A stretch of DNA of 64,000 bases. Source: Xanthomonas sp. NCPPB 1128 (GTDB taxonomy: Bacteria > Pseudomonadota > Gammaproteobacteria > Xanthomonadales > Xanthomonadaceae). The stretch covers positions 1-64,000 of the forward strand of contig NZ_LFME01000009.1 in NCBI RefSeq assembly GCF_001043115.1, in the 5' to 3' direction. The notes below the pieces were generated by a model. That model was not told the origin of the DNA. It saw nothing but the letters and a program-made list of their open reading frames with translations, and searched no databases. A program made the translations under genes and the position numbers. Shown here in pieces: positions 7,776 to 18,194 of this stretch; the first letter of the stretch is position 1; each line of letters opens with the position of its first letter.

Positions 7776-9948
7776 TCACGCGAGCCGGGCAAACAGCCCG
7801 TGCAACTCCGCAAATCCCACCGGCTTGACCAGATGCGCGTCGAACCCGGCACGCGCCGAATCCCGGCGATCGCCATCCTGCCCCCAACCGGTCAACGCGA
7901 CGATGCTGATGTCCCTACCCCAGTCGCATTCGCGGATGCGGCGGCACGCTTCGTGCCCGTCCATGCCGGGCATGCCGATGTCCATCAGGATCACCTCGGG
8001 ACGCATGCGCGCACCGATCGCCAATGCTTCCTCTCCGCCTCCAGCGGTACGCACGTCGTGCCCATCCAGCTCCAACAAGGCGGCCAGCGCCAGCGCGATA
8101 TCCGCGTTGTCGTCCACCACCAGGATCCGGCGCGGCGCTTGCGCCGGCCTGACATCCCCCGCAGCCGGCACTGCGACCGGCGCGGCGTCGGCGGGAAGCC
8201 GCACGACGAACGCGCTGCCCTTGCCGGCCCCGTCACTGCGCGCTTCGACGGTGCCGCCGTGCATCTCGACCAGTTGTCTGACCAGCATCAGGCCAATACC
8301 CAATCCACCCTGGGCACGGTCCAGGGTCCGGTCCACCTGGGTGAACAGTTCGAAGATGGCATCGACCTTGTCGGCCGGAATGCCGGATCCGTTGTCCTGC
8401 ACCACCACTTCGACGCTCCCCTCGGTCGCATCGATCCGTATCTCGATGTCTCCCCCCCGGAGGCGTGTACTTGCACGCATTGGCGAGCAGATTTCCGAAC
8501 ACCTGGGTGAGACGAACGGCGTCTCCCTGCAGGGGCAACGGCGCCTCAGGCAAAAGGACACGCAAGCGATGCCGCTGCTGATCCAGCGCAGGACGGCAGA
8601 CCTCGACGGCCTGCTGGATCACCTCCGCCAGCAACAGCGGCTCGCGCCGCAGCTCCAGTTTTCCCTGCTTGATGCGGTTGATGTCGAGCAGATCGTCCAC
8701 CAGCCGCACCAACTGACGTATCTGTCGCTCCATGACCTCGTGCGCCTTGCGCGACAGCGCCTCGTTGCCCTGGGAGCGCTTGAGCACTTCCAGCATGTTG
8801 CGCAACGGCGCCAGCGGGTTGCGCAGTTCGTGGGCGAGCATGGCCAGGAACTCGTCCTTGCGTCGCCGTTCCTGCGCCAGTTCCGCCTCGATCTGATGGC
8901 GTTCCACCAGTTCGGCGGCCTGCCGTGCGAGCAGGTCGATGTAGCGCAGCGCGTCCGTGTCGGGGCCACCCGGCCAGCGGTAATGGTTGTTGAGCATGCC
9001 GAGCAGCCGTCCGTCGCGGCTGAGCAAGGGCGTGCACTGGATGGAGCGGATCTGGTCCTCCAGCACGATCTCCAGCCCTAGCGTCCCCTGGAGGCCTTCC
9101 AGTTTCTCCACATCGGCCACGACCAGGCGCTGGACCTGCTTCGCCGCTTCCCCGCAACTGGCATCCCAACCGTCCTCGCGGAAATGCTCGACCAGCCGCG
9201 GCCCCAGGCCCTGGTGCACGACGATCCGCAGGGTCTTTCTGACCGGATCGAAGATCTGGATGTTGCCCTTGTCGGTTTCCGAGATATCGGCTGCCGCCGC
9301 GAGAATCTTCTGCAGCAGCGGCTCGAACTCCCCCGGCCCCACCAGCACGGCACTCAGTTCCTGCAGCCGGGCCAGCGCCGCCATCTCCTTGCGCAGATGC
9401 GCGGCCGCCCGTTCCCGCTCCACCACGATGCTGGTCGCCAATGCGCCGAACTCGGCGACCTTGCGCTCCCACGCATTGGTCTGCCGCGCTTCCGAAAGAC
9501 ACAGGAAGAACGATCCGACCGCCTTGCCGCCTTGCCCGATGGCCGGATGCGAATAACACGCCAGGATGCCGTTTTCCAGGCAAAGCGCGCGCCAGGGCGC
9601 GGCCCATTGCGGCGCATGCGCCACGTCATCGCACTCGACCGGATGCCCCTCATGGATGGCAGTGCCGCAGGTGCCGATGAGCGCTTCCCCGATGGGCAAG
9701 CCGCGGATGGCGGCAGCGAACGCAGGTGGAAAATGCGACGAGTACCCATCGCCCATCGTGCGGCGGTCCGGGCTCGCCAGTAGCACGCACGCACGGGCGT
9801 CGGGGACAAGGCGACCGACGGCATCGGTGAGCGCATCCAGGCACGCCTCCATGGGCGTGCCGGACGCGATCATGAGCAGCGCCTTTCGCTGCTCCGCATC
9901 CAGGCGCGCATCGCGCTGTGCCTGTGCCAGTTCTCGGTACACGCGCAC
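7776..9948 (-). pseudogene. GAF-type hybrid histidine kinase/response regulator, frameshifted
   Basis: Two minus-strand frames together encode a protein of about 720 residues. From the GTG at 9948 there are two GAF-like sensor domains (about residues 25-180 and 200-335). HisKA follows, with the phospho-acceptor in LAHELRNP (His 373), then the ATPase N-box NLLANACKYTPPGG. There the frame breaks in a run of seven G (8452-8458 on the plus strand). With six G the text would continue GGDIEIR into the ATPase G-boxes (DNGSGIP, GGLGIGL) and a C-terminal receiver (VDDN, MDIGMPGMDG, conserved Lys in LVKPVG). As it stands, the upstream frame runs on out of phase to a stop at 8233. No ribosome site precedes the GTG, so the N-terminus may also be incomplete. 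Confidence 0.8.
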
Positions 9949-10210
9949 CTATTTACATGACCGCTGCTGTGTTAATGCATAACACTGGAGACGGTTCGTC
10001 GTGAAGGAAACCGAGAGCCATTGAAAGAGCGGCTGTCACGGCTCGGCGGAAGGGGCATGGTGGCATAGGTGCCGTGTGAGGCGTGTGCGACATGCGTCAA
10101 GGTCTGCAGCGCGCATGCCGGTGGAACCGGTCAACGGCACAGGCTCTACAACGAAGCAGAGGAGCAGGGCCTTTCCGTGATTGTCCCAGAAGGGCCGGAC
10201 GGAACGGCGG
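9949..10210. other. Intergenic gap, nothing recognised
   Basis: 262 bases between the kinase and the esterase, both on the minus strand. A minus-strand frame of 65 codons at 10036-10233 overlaps the esterase end and has no recognisable features. No terminator hairpin with a T-run is visible. Confidence 0.3.
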
Positions 10211-11221
10211 TCAGATGGGCTCACCCGGGACACACCGCACCCAGCGTGCCTTGGCGAAACGTCCTACCTCATCGGCCAACTCCCTGTCCTCCGGCGTATT
10301 TCCCATGAAGCCGCCATGGGGCATCGCCTCGAAGACATGCACTTCGGCCGGGACACCGGCCCTGCGCAGTGCGCGGTGCATGCGCACGGTATTGGACAAG
10401 AACAGGTCTCGGGTACCCGACTGCAGGAACATCGGGGGAAGGCCGGCGAGATCGCCGAACAGCGGCGAAAGATAGGGATGCGACAGGTCTGCTGCGCCAG
10501 CGTACAGCTGATTGTTCCGCATCAGCGAGCCAGGCAGCACGACATCGACCATCTGGTTGACCTGAAAGCTGTCGCCAGACTCGGTCAGATCGACCTCGGG
10601 CGACAGCATGATCGCGGCGGCAGGCATGGGAAGCCCCTCGTCTTTCGCGCGCAAGAGCATGGCGAGCGCCACATTGCCGCCCGCCGATCGGCCGCCGACG
10701 ATGACGCGCGATGCGGCGTGGCGCTCCAGGACATGGCGATACGCTGCGATGGCATCGTCCAGCGCCGCAGGATAGGGATACTCCGGCGGTAACCTGTAAT
10801 CGACGCCATAGCAAAGCACTCCGTGCTGATCCGACTGCATCCTGGCCTGCGCACGGCAAGCCTCGCCGCCACCGAACACCAGTGCGCCACCATGGAAGTC
10901 CAGATAGGCGCAGCCCTGCTGCAAGAGCGTCTCCGGGGTCGCGACGTGGATGGTCGCATCATCGGCGCGAATCGTTTCCACGCTGGACAGCAGCGTCGTG
11001 GCAAGTCCTCTGACGGAGGCCGCATAGTGCGCGTCGGCCGCACCCTTGACCGCCATCCAACCCGCATGGTCGTCCGGCAACGGCATCGTGTAGCGAGCGT
11101 TCAATGGAACGCCATCCGCATCCACCATGCGTTCGAGGTTCGCACGCGCCTCCGGGCTGACCGACGAGGGGAACGGCACCAGGCGTGCCGGCAAGGAAAC
11201 GCCCTGTTTCTGATTGCTCAT
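10211..11221 (-). CDS. Alpha/beta hydrolase of the hormone-sensitive-lipase (HSL) family
   Basis: The product is a 336-residue esterase-type enzyme. It has the oxyanion motif HGG (residues 110-112) and the nucleophile elbow GRSAG (Ser 179). The acid is Asp 272 (GTRDLF) and the base His 302 (MPHGGF), giving a full Ser-Asp-His triad in HSL order. The start at 11221 is preceded by AAGGATG about 10 bases upstream. No signal peptide is seen, so it is cytosolic. HSL enzymes hydrolyse short acyl or aryl esters; the natural substrate is unknown. It lies alone on the minus strand, downstream of the LysR gene but separated from it by 117 bp. Confidence 0.85.
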   Translation of the reverse strand: MSNQKQGVSLPARLVPFPSSVSPEARANLERMVDADGVPLNARYTMPLPDDHAGWMAVKGAADAHYAASVRGLATTLLSSVETIRADDATIHVATPETLLQQGCAYLDFHGGALVFGGGEACRAQARMQSDQHGVLCYGVDYRLPPEYPYPAALDDAIAAYRHVLERHAASRVIVGGRSAGGNVALAMLLRAKDEGLPMPAAAIMLSPEVDLTESGDSFQVNQMVDVVLPGSLMRNNQLYAGAADLSHPYLSPLFGDLAGLPPMFLQSGTRDLFLSNTVRMHRALRRAGVPAEVHVFEAMPHGGFMGNTPEDRELADEVGRFAKARWVRCVPGEPI

Positions 11222-11338
11222 ATCGGTTGGACATCCTTCTTTTTTGGAATGTGCGCCAACACGGGACACGGTGCCGTTTCGAGCATGCGTCGCCGAAGCA
11301 GAGGGTTCGACCCGTCCTCGCGCGCAAGCGGGGTAGAG

Positions 11339-12226
11339 CTAAAAACCTCCTGTCGCCGATGGCTGCAGCAGCAGCCGCACCAACGGATTCGGGAAGCGCC
11401 GCGACATGGTGACGGCGTGGAAGGTCTCCACGATGTCCGGCAGTTGATCGCCTTCCACCAGCACGCCGGCGGCGATCTCGTCCTTGACCACGATCGGCGG
11501 GAGCACGGCCAGGCCGATGTCCTCGCGTGCCAGCAGACGCATCATCGCCATGTCCTCCACTTCCGCGACGATCTGCGGCCGCACGCCCAGGCGATCGGCC
11601 AGGGCGTCGAAGCCCGCGCGCACGCTGTTGTCCACCGTCGGCAGGATGATGGGATGCTGGCGCAGGCGATCGGCGATGCTCGCCGCATGGCCCAACCGAT
11701 CCGGCGTGCCCACCAGGCTGACCGGGCGCTCGGCGAGCCGATGGGTGACGAACGGGGTCAGTGCGTCGCCGGGCGGTGCCTGATTGAGCAGGACCACGTC
11801 GAGGTTGAGTGCCTCCAGCGCCCGCAGCAGTTCGCCGGCGCTGCCCGACCGCAGGATCAGGTCGATGTCGGGACGGCCGAGCAGCGGCCGCAGGAACTCC
11901 AACTGGAAGTTGCGCGACAGCGTGGCCAGCGAGCCGACGCGCAGCGCCTGCCGTGCGGCGCCAGTTTGCCGCAGCGTGCCCAGCAGTTCATCGCCGGTGG
12001 CGAAGATCGCGTCGGCGTGGTCGAGCACGATCTGCCCGGCCTCGGTCAGATGCAGTTGCCGCCCGCGCCGCTCGAACAGCGCATGGCCGAGGCGCTCCTC
12101 GAGCTTGCGGATCTGCACCGACAAGGCCGATTGCGTGAGGTTGAGCCGTTGGGCAGTGCGGGTCAGGTTGCCGTCGTGGGCGACGGCCCAGAAGTAGCGC
12201 AGGTGGTTGTAGTTCAGGGCGGCCAT
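11339..12226 (-). CDS. LysR-family (NhaR-like) regulator, divergent from dabB-dabA
   Basis: The product is 295 residues. The N-terminal winged helix-turn-helix (NYNHLRYFWAVAHDGNLTRT, then AQRLNLTQSALSVQIRKLEE) is of the NhaR type, followed by a periplasmic-binding-protein-like effector domain. The start at 12226 lies inside a perfect inverted repeat (12225-12247), so the protein probably represses its own gene while controlling the divergent dab genes. LysR genes beside DUF2309/NuoL-like pairs are common in proteobacteria. The effector is unknown; CO2 or bicarbonate status, pH or sodium are possibilities by inference only. Confidence 0.85.
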   Translation of the reverse strand: MAALNYNHLRYFWAVAHDGNLTRTAQRLNLTQSALSVQIRKLEERLGHALFERRGRQLHLTEAGQIVLDHADAIFATGDELLGTLRQTGAARQALRVGSLATLSRNFQLEFLRPLLGRPDIDLILRSGSAGELLRALEALNLDVVLLNQAPPGDALTPFVTHRLAERPVSLVGTPDRLGHAASIADRLRQHPIILPTVDNSVRAGFDALADRLGVRPQIVAEVEDMAMMRLLAREDIGLAVLPPIVVKDEIAAGVLVEGDQLPDIVETFHAVTMSRRFPNPLVRLLLQPSATGGF

Positions 12227-12247
12227 CGTTCGATAATAACGAACGAT
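12225..12247. promoter_or_regulatory. LysR-type operator between the LysR gene and dabB
   Basis: A perfect 8-bp inverted repeat, ATCGTTCG-N7-CGAACGAT, has an AT-only spacer (ATAATAA). It fits the T-N11-A pattern of LysR recognition sites. It overlaps the LysR start codon and lies about 90 bp before dabB in an unusually AT-rich stretch (to about 12262). That stretch probably also holds the promoters. Confidence 0.65.
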
Positions 12248-12333
12248 ATATTTAAAACAATGAATTTTTGTTCGATCCCAGCGATCGCTATCGTGGCGCC
12301 GCCCGCCACTGCGCTCGATCCGAGGGGATTGCC

Positions 12334-13905
12334 TTGTCGCTCTATCTGCTGCCGCTCTTTGCACCGTTTCTGCTGCTGGTCGCCGCCGGGTTCGGCTTCG
12401 TTCGCAGCGGCCGACGTCCCCGCCTGCTGCCCGCCTTCGCCGAAGGCGCCGCGCTCGGCGCGCTGTGTGTCGCGATCGCCTCGCTGGCGCTGCTGATCGC
12501 CCGAGGCGCCGGCGACAGCGAACTCCTCGGCGGGAGCGGCGTCGGCCTCTCGGTCCGGCTCGACGCGGTGAGCACCACGATGCTGTTGCTGGTCGCCTTC
12601 GTCGGCTGGATCGTGGTGCGCTATACCCGCACCTATCTCGATGGCGAGGCACGGCAGGGCTATTTCACCGGCTGGCTGTGCGTCGCGCTCGCGGCGGTGC
12701 TGCTGCTCGTCCAGGCGGGCAACCTGGTCCAGGTCGTGGTGGTCTGGATCGCGACCAGCGTCGCGCTCAATCGCCTGCTGTTGTTCTATCCCCAGCGCGT
12801 GGCGGCGCAGCGCGCCGCGCGCAAGAAGCGCCTGTTCTCCAGCATCGGCGCCATCGCCCTGGTGAGCGCAGCCGTGCTGATCTGGAACAGCCTGGGCACG
12901 ACGGACATCGCAACGATCAACACCCTGGCCCGCAGCGGCCAGCACGGCTGGTCGCTGACCGCCGCGGCCGCCCTGCTCGCACTCGCCGCGGTGCTGAAAT
13001 CGGCGCAGTTCCCGACCCACGGCTGGCTCACCGAGATGATGGAAGCGCCCACGCCGGTGTCGGCGCTGCTGCATGCCGGCGTGGTCAACGGCGGCGGCTT
13101 CCTGCTGATTCGCTTCGCCGACCTGATGCTCGCGGCCCCCGGCGTGCTCGCCGTGCTGGCGATGCTGGGCGGGTTCACCGCGCTGTTCGGTGCGCTGGTG
13201 ATGCTGACCCAGCCCGCGGTCAAGACCTCGCTGGCGTGGTCGACGGTCGCGCAGATGGGCTTCATGATCCTGCAGTGCGGGCTGGCGCTGTTCCCGCTGG
13301 CACTGCTGCACATCGTCGCGCACTCGCTGTACAAGGCGCATGCCTTCCTGGCCTCCGGCGGGGCGGTCGAGCAGGTGGCGTCGATTCGCCGGCCCGGATC
13401 GGTGGCCGTGCCCGATGGGGCGGCGGTCGGCCGCGCCTTCCTGATCGCGCTGGCGATCTACATCGGCATCGGCGCGGCCTTCGGGTTGGCCTTCGGCTTC
13501 GGGCATAAGTCGCCGCAGGCGCTGGCGCTGGGCGCCATCCTGATCTTCGGTGTGGCCTATCTGCTGGCCCAGGGCCTGGCCGATGCGGCGCCGCGCCCGC
13601 TCACCCGAACCACCGCGCTCTACGCCAGCACCGCCGCGGTCGGCTACTTCGCGCTGCAGACCGCGGCCGAATGGCTGACCGCCGGCGTGCTGCCGGCAAC
13701 GCCGGCGCCGGGCCGGCTGGAGTGGACGCTGATGGCGCTGGCGGTGCTGAGCTTCGGCCTGGTGGCGGTGGCGCAGGCGCTGTTCCCGCTGTGGGCGACG
13801 CACCCGGCCGCCGCCGGACTACGCGTGCATCTCTCCAATGGGCTGTATGCCAACGCCACGCTCGATCGCCTGCTCGGCGGCTGGTCCGTCCGCAAGCGTT
13901 CGTGA
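12334..13905 (+). CDS. dabB: DabB: NuoL/MrpA-like proton-conducting membrane subunit of the DAB inorganic-carbon transporter
   Basis: The product is 523 residues with about 13-14 membrane helices and the Proton_antipo_M core. Visible motifs are the helix with [20 protein letters not shown], then [17 protein letters not shown] and [17 protein letters not shown], the conserved Lys/Glu/His of NuoL-type channels. I chose TTG 12334 because GAGGGGATT lies just upstream; a TTG at 12268 has no ribosome site. DabB is thought to carry protons that energise DabA-catalysed CO2 hydration to bicarbonate. dabA follows after 25 bp. Confidence 0.85.
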   Translation: MSLYLLPLFAPFLLLVAAGFGFVRSGRRPRLLPAFAEGAALGALCVAIASLALLIARGAGDSELLGGSGVGLSVRLDAVSTTMLLLVAFVGWIVVRYTRTYLDGEARQGYFTGWLCVALAAVLLLVQAGNLVQVVVVWIATSVALNRLLLFYPQRVAAQRAARKKRLFSSIGAIALVSAAVLIWNSLGTTDIATINTLARSGQHGWSLTAAAALLALAAVLKSAQFPTHGWLTEMMEAPTPVSALLHAGVVNGGGFLLIRFADLMLAAPGVLAVLAMLGGFTALFGALVMLTQPAVKTSLAWSTVAQMGFMILQCGLALFPLALLHIVAHSLYKAHAFLASGGAVEQVASIRRPGSVAVPDGAAVGRAFLIALAIYIGIGAAFGLAFGFGHKSPQALALGAILIFGVAYLLAQGLADAAPRPLTRTTALYASTAAVGYFALQTAAEWLTAGVLPATPAPGRLEWTLMALAVLSFGLVAVAQALFPLWATHPAAAGLRVHLSNGLYANATLDRLLGGWSVRKRS

Positions 13906-13930
13906 CTCCCTAACCGCCAGGATATCCCCC

Positions 13931-16366
13931 ATGCTGATGACTACGACCGACGCACCGCCGCTGTCCCTCGCGGCGATCATCGCCGCCGCCCAGCGTGCGG
14001 CGCGCGCCATTCCGCCGCTCTGGCCGCTCGCCTCAAGCGTGGCGGTCAATCCCTTCCTCGGCCAGACCGGCGAGCCGCTGGCCACGGCAGCGGCGCGTCT
14101 GCGCAGTGCCGCCGGCATTGCGTTGACCATGCCGCGGTCCTGGTATGCAGAGCAATTGCAGTCCGGCGAGATCGCCGAGGAGGATCTGCAGGCAGCCTTG
14201 CACAACGCGTCGACGGAGCTGCGCCCGCCGTCTCTGTCCGCACTCAAACACGCTGTCGCGGCCGTTCGCCCTGCCCCACGGGCGATCCCGACCGTCGCCG
14301 ATCTGGCGCGCGACGCGTCGGCGATCGACTGGCCGGGCATCGTCGACGAGCGCATCGGGCACTGGGCCGCCGCCTACTTCGATCAGGGCCAGGCGCTGTG
14401 GGTCGCCGGACAGTCCGGTGGCGCGTACAGCGCGTGGCGACGCGTCGCGACGCACGATCTGACACCGGAAATCGCCGGGCTCACCCGATTCGCCCAGCAG
14501 GTCGCGGATGCGCCAGCGAATGCCGAGGACGCGATCGTCGAGGGCATCGCCCGCCTCGGCCTCGCGCCCGACGCCCTGGACGGCTATTTCCACCGACTGC
14601 TCACCACGCTGGGCGGCTGGAGCCAGGTCGCCCGCTATCGGCTCTGGCAGGCAGAGTTGAGCGGCGGAACCGATGCCTGCATCACCGATCTGCTCGCCAT
14701 CCGCATCAGTTGGGAAGCCGCCCTGCTGGGCAAGTTCGGTGTGGCGATCGGACCGCAGTGGCGAAGCGCCATCGCGGCCTACGCCACGCCGGTGGCGGCG
14801 ACGTCGGACGATGTCGTCGACAGCATCCTGCAGGAAGCAGCGGAACGCGCGGCGCAGCGGCGGCTCGACACCCTGCTTGCAACACCCGCTGCGCTTCCGG
14901 CGACGCCCGCCCGGATGAAATTGCAGATGGCCTTCTGCATCGATGTGCGCTCGGAAGTGTTCCGCCGCGCCTTGGAAAGCCTCGATGCCGGCATCCAGAC
15001 CCTGGGATTCGCCGGGTTCTTCGGACTGGGCATCGGCCATCGGCGATTCGCCTCGGACGTGGTCGAGGCACGCCTTCCGGTGCTGCTGACGCCGGCGCTG
15101 CACACCTGCGCGGGAGAGGCGACGCCGTCGATGTCCGAGTCCGACCTCGCCGCACGGATCGCGGCCCGCGCCAAGCGCGCCTGGGGACGCTTCAAGCTGG
15201 CCGCCATTTCCTCGTTCGCCTTCGTCGAGGCCACCGGCCCGATCTACGTCGCCAAGCTGCTGCGCGATGGATTGGGACTGGCGCGGCACTCGGCGCCGAA
15301 CGACCTCGCGCCACGCCCGGCCGAGGCGCTCGACCTCGACACGCGACTGACCATGGCCACGCGCATCCTCAAGGCGATGTCGCTCACCACCGGTTTTGCC
15401 CGGCTGGTCGTGATCGCCGGCCATGGCGCAAACGTGGTCAACAATCCGCATGCCAGCGCCCTGCACTGCGGCGCCTGCGGCGGCTACTCCGGCGAAGTGA
15501 ACGCGCGGCTGCTCGCCGCGCTGCTCAACGACCCAGAGGTACGTACCGGTCTTGCCGAACGCGGCATCGCGATCCCCACCGACACCTTGTTCGTGGGCGC
15601 ACTGCACGACACCACGACCGATGCGGTCACGTTGTACAGCGCCGACCATCCTTCGCCCGAGCATGCCGCCGACATCGACCAGGTGGCGCGTTGGCTGCAC
15701 GCCGCCGGCGCGCTGGCGCGGGGCGAGCGCGCGCTGCGCCTGCCGCGCGCGCAGCACAGCCAGGATATCGCGCCTCGCGCCCGCGACTGGGCCGAGCTAC
15801 GCCCGGAATGGGCGTTGGCCGGCTGCCATGCCTTCATCGCCGCGCCGCGGGCGCGCACGGCGGGTCGCGACCTGGCAGGACGCGCCTTCCTCCACGACTA
15901 CGACTGGCGTCGCGACGAGGGCTTCGGTGTGCTGGAGCTGATCCTGACCGCTCCGGTGGTGGTCGCCAGCTGGATCAGCCTGCAGTACTACGGATCGACC
16001 GTGGCGCCCGAGGTCTTCGGCGCCGGCAACAAATTGCTGCACAACGTCACCGGCGGCATCGGCGTGGTCGAAGGCAACGGCGGCCTGCTGCGTGGCGGGC
16101 TGCCCTGGCAATCGGTACACGACGGCGAACGGCTGATCCACGAACCGCTGCGGCTGTCGGTACTGATCGAGGCACCGACCGCCGCAATCACCGACATCCT
16201 CGAACGCCATCCGCAAGTTCGCGCACTGTTCGACAATCGGTGGCTGCATCTGTTCGCACTGGACGACCAGGGCCGCATGGCATCGCGCTACACCGGCGGC
16301 CTGCGCTGGGAGTCGGGTCATGGCGATGCGCCGTCCAAACACACTCCGGCGTCGGCGCTCGCCTGA
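13931..16366 (+). CDS. dabA: DabA: zinc-binding DUF2309 (UPF0753) subunit of the DAB inorganic-carbon transporter
   Basis: The product is an 811-residue peripheral, beta-carbonic-anhydrase-like protein. All four zinc-site residues known from Halothiobacillus DabA are present: Cys 336 and Asp 338 (in [10 protein letters not shown]), His 498 ([13 protein letters not shown]) and Cys 513 ([12 protein letters not shown]). The His-Cys spacing of 15 is the same as in the characterised protein. The start at 13931 has AGGA upstream. The membrane partner DabB precedes it. Together they should hydrate CO2 to bicarbonate in the cytosol, driven by ion flow, and supply anaplerotic carboxylases at low CO2. 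Confidence 0.9.
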   Translation: MLMTTTDAPPLSLAAIIAAAQRAARAIPPLWPLASSVAVNPFLGQTGEPLATAAARLRSAAGIALTMPRSWYAEQLQSGEIAEEDLQAALHNASTELRPPSLSALKHAVAAVRPAPRAIPTVADLARDASAIDWPGIVDERIGHWAAAYFDQGQALWVAGQSGGAYSAWRRVATHDLTPEIAGLTRFAQQVADAPANAEDAIVEGIARLGLAPDALDGYFHRLLTTLGGWSQVARYRLWQAELSGGTDACITDLLAIRISWEAALLGKFGVAIGPQWRSAIAAYATPVAATSDDVVDSILQEAAERAAQRRLDTLLATPAALPATPARMKLQMAFCIDVRSEVFRRALESLDAGIQTLGFAGFFGLGIGHRRFASDVVEARLPVLLTPALHTCAGEATPSMSESDLAARIAARAKRAWGRFKLAAISSFAFVEATGPIYVAKLLRDGLGLARHSAPNDLAPRPAEALDLDTRLTMATRILKAMSLTTGFARLVVIAGHGANVVNNPHASALHCGACGGYSGEVNARLLAALLNDPEVRTGLAERGIAIPTDTLFVGALHDTTTDAVTLYSADHPSPEHAADIDQVARWLHAAGALARGERALRLPRAQHSQDIAPRARDWAELRPEWALAGCHAFIAAPRARTAGRDLAGRAFLHDYDWRRDEGFGVLELILTAPVVVASWISLQYYGSTVAPEVFGAGNKLLHNVTGGIGVVEGNGGLLRGGLPWQSVHDGERLIHEPLRLSVLIEAPTAAITDILERHPQVRALFDNRWLHLFALDDQGRMASRYTGGLRWESGHGDAPSKHTPASALA

Positions 16367-16382
16367 CGCCGCGTTTCCCCGT

Positions 16383-16408
16383 CTCCCGTTCGCGCACGCG
16401 AGCGGGAG
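16383..16408 (+). terminator. Candidate terminator after dabA
   Basis: An 11-bp stem (CTCCCGTTCGC paired with GCGAGCGGGAG, one G-T wobble) has a 4-base loop and starts 16 bp past the dabA stop. The following bases are only mildly T-rich (GGTTTCTCT), so efficiency is uncertain. Confidence 0.45.
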
Positions 16409-16493
16409 GCGGACGTCGGTTTCTCTGACGCAGCATGCAAATGCAGCGCGCGCGCCGGATCCGCTGGCATCGCCATCGCGTGCCGCACCAGCG

Positions 16494-17393
16494 TCATGCC
16501 GCGGTCTTGCCGGCGCCAGCAACGAGCATCTCGACGAATGCGGTGACCTTGGATGGACGGAAGCGCGCCGTCGGGTAGACCACGTGGATGCCGCCGGCCG
16601 GCAACGACCAGTCCGGCAGGACAGCGACCAGCGTTCCTGCCGCCAGGGCGTCTGCCACCAGGAAATCCGGCAAGACCGACACCCCGCCGCCGGCCAGCGT
16701 CGCCGCCAGCACCGCCGGCGTCGCATTGGTCGACAAGGCTTGGCGCATGCGCACCGTGCGTCGCTCGAAATCGTCCTTGACGAAGTGCCAGGTCAACGGC
16801 TCGCGGAGCGCGCTGTTGGCGACGAACGGAACCTGCGCGAGATCGTCGGGGTCTGCCACCGCCAGGCTCCTGGCCAGTTCCGGCGTGGCGACCAGGCACT
16901 GCCGGAAGCCACCGATGCGCCGTGCGTGCAGGCTGGAATCGTCGAGCCAGCCCACCCGGATGGACAGATCGATCTGGCTGGCGACCGGATCGACGCGCGT
17001 ATCGGCCAGGATCAGCTCGACCTGGCACGCCGGGTGCCGCCGGGTGAAAGCGGCGGCGAGCGGCGCGATCCTGGAGGTCCCGTAGTCGTTTGGAGCAGCC
17101 ACCCGCAGCACGCCGCTCGGCTCGACATTGGAGCGCGTCACCTCGCCGATGGCATCCTCCACCTGACGCAGCACGCTCACGCTGCGCGCATGCAGCAACC
17201 GCCCGGCCTCGGTCGGTTCGACCCGACGGGTGGTACGCATCAACAGCGCCGTCTGCAACTCTGTCTCGAGCTTGGCGACCTGCTGGCTGACCACGGTCTT
17301 GGTGATACCCAGCCGTTCGGCCGCGCGCGTGAACGAGCCGGTGTCCACCACGGCCGCGAAATAGGCCAGCCTGTTCAGATTGACGGCTTCCAC
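16494..17393 (-). CDS. LysR-family transcriptional regulator
   Basis: The product is 299 residues. The N-terminal helix-turn-helix is LNRLAYFAAVVDTGSFTRAA and ERLGITKTVVSQQVAKLE. The C-terminal effector domain of the type-2 periplasmic-binding fold belongs to the group with DLSIRVGWLDDSSLHARRIG. It is divergent from the DsbA-like/MBL/SnoaL genes, with an inverted repeat between them, and is their likely regulator. The inducer cannot be deduced. Confidence 0.87.
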   Translation of the reverse strand: MEAVNLNRLAYFAAVVDTGSFTRAAERLGITKTVVSQQVAKLETELQTALLMRTTRRVEPTEAGRLLHARSVSVLRQVEDAIGEVTRSNVEPSGVLRVAAPNDYGTSRIAPLAAAFTRRHPACQVELILADTRVDPVASQIDLSIRVGWLDDSSLHARRIGGFRQCLVATPELARSLAVADPDDLAQVPFVANSALREPLTWHFVKDDFERRTVRMRQALSTNATPAVLAATLAGGGVSVLPDFLVADALAAGTLVAVLPDWSLPAGGIHVVYPTARFRPSKVTAFVEMLVAGAGKTAA

Positions 17394-17409
17394 GCCGGCC
17401 TCGCCAAAT

Positions 17410-17428
17410 TGTAAGCCAATGACTTACA
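17410..17428. promoter_or_regulatory. LysR-type operator in the divergent promoter
   Basis: A perfect 6-bp inverted repeat TGTAAG-N7-CTTACA is followed by an AT-rich stretch (ATTACACATTATTTATC, 17439-17455) that should hold the promoters. It starts 17 bp from the LysR start codon and about 80 bp before the DsbA-like gene. The T-N11-A pattern fits LysR sites. Confidence 0.6.
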
Positions 17429-17505
17429 GACTGTAGCATTACACATTATTTATCCGTCAATCTCGCTTCGCTAAGGTGGCCGCACCTCCTCAAGCGGATC
17501 CCGCC

Positions 17506-18138
17506 ATGCGCATCACCTACCTCTTCGATCCTCTCTGTGGGTGGTGCTACGGCGCCATCCCGGCCCTGGACCAGCTTGCGCAGGTTCCGGGCGTCAGCGT
17601 GCGGCTCGCCCCCACCGGCTTGTTCGCCGGCGAGAATGCGCGGCCGATGGACGCGTCCTTCGCCGCCTACGCCTGGCAGAACGACCAGCGCATCGCCCGC
17701 CTCACCGGGCAGGCATTTTCCGAGGCCTACCGCAGCCAGGTGCTCGGCGCGACCGGCACGCTGTTCGATTCGGCCCCCGCGACGCTCGGCGTGATCGCGG
17801 TTGGTATGACCGCGCCAGAGCGCGAACGCGAGGCGCTGAAGACCCTGCAACGCGCCCGCTATGTCGACGGCCGCAACACCTCCGATCGCGCGGTCGTGGC
17901 AGCGGTGCTGTCCGGCGCAGACTTTGCCGATGCCGCACAGCGCGTCGTCTCGCCCGATGCCGACGTGCTCGCCGCCTATCGCGCACGCATCGATGCCGCC
18001 CGCGGCGAGATGGCGCGTTTCGGTGCACAGGGCGTTCCCACGCTCGTCGTCGACGACGCGCACGGCAGCCGGCTGTTGCCGAGCGATGTGCTGTTCGGCG
18101 ACCGCGACGCCCTGGCCGCGCATCTGCGCGCCGCCTGA
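17506..18138 (+). CDS. DsbA-family (thioredoxin-fold) protein with a CGWC active site
   Basis: The product is 210 residues and cytosolic, with no signal peptide. CGWC at residues 11-14 follows the first beta strand (MRITYLFDPL), and a helical insertion lies between the two halves of the thioredoxin fold. The cis-Pro loop is GAQGVPTLVVDD. This is the group of short cytosolic DsbA/FrnE-like oxidoreductases or isomerases. It is the first gene of a three-gene plus-strand unit with an MBL-fold and a SnoaL-like protein, divergent from a LysR gene. A role in thiol or quinone stress response is inference. Confidence 0.8.
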   Translation: MRITYLFDPLCGWCYGAIPALDQLAQVPGVSVRLAPTGLFAGENARPMDASFAAYAWQNDQRIARLTGQAFSEAYRSQVLGATGTLFDSAPATLGVIAVGMTAPEREREALKTLQRARYVDGRNTSDRAVVAAVLSGADFADAAQRVVSPDADVLAAYRARIDAARGEMARFGAQGVPTLVVDDAHGSRLLPSDVLFGDRDALAAHLRAA

Positions 18139-18194
18139 GCTCCCCCGACCCTTCATTCCCACTTCCTGCACGCTCGAATCCAAGGAGACCTGCA

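Noticed and set aside
10036-10233. 65-codon minus-strand gene
   Set aside because: It overlaps the esterase end, lacks a ribosome site and has no recognisable features.
12268-12333. Upstream TTG start for dabB
   Set aside because: No ribosome site; the TTG at 12334 has GAGGGGATT just before it and begins the first membrane helix.
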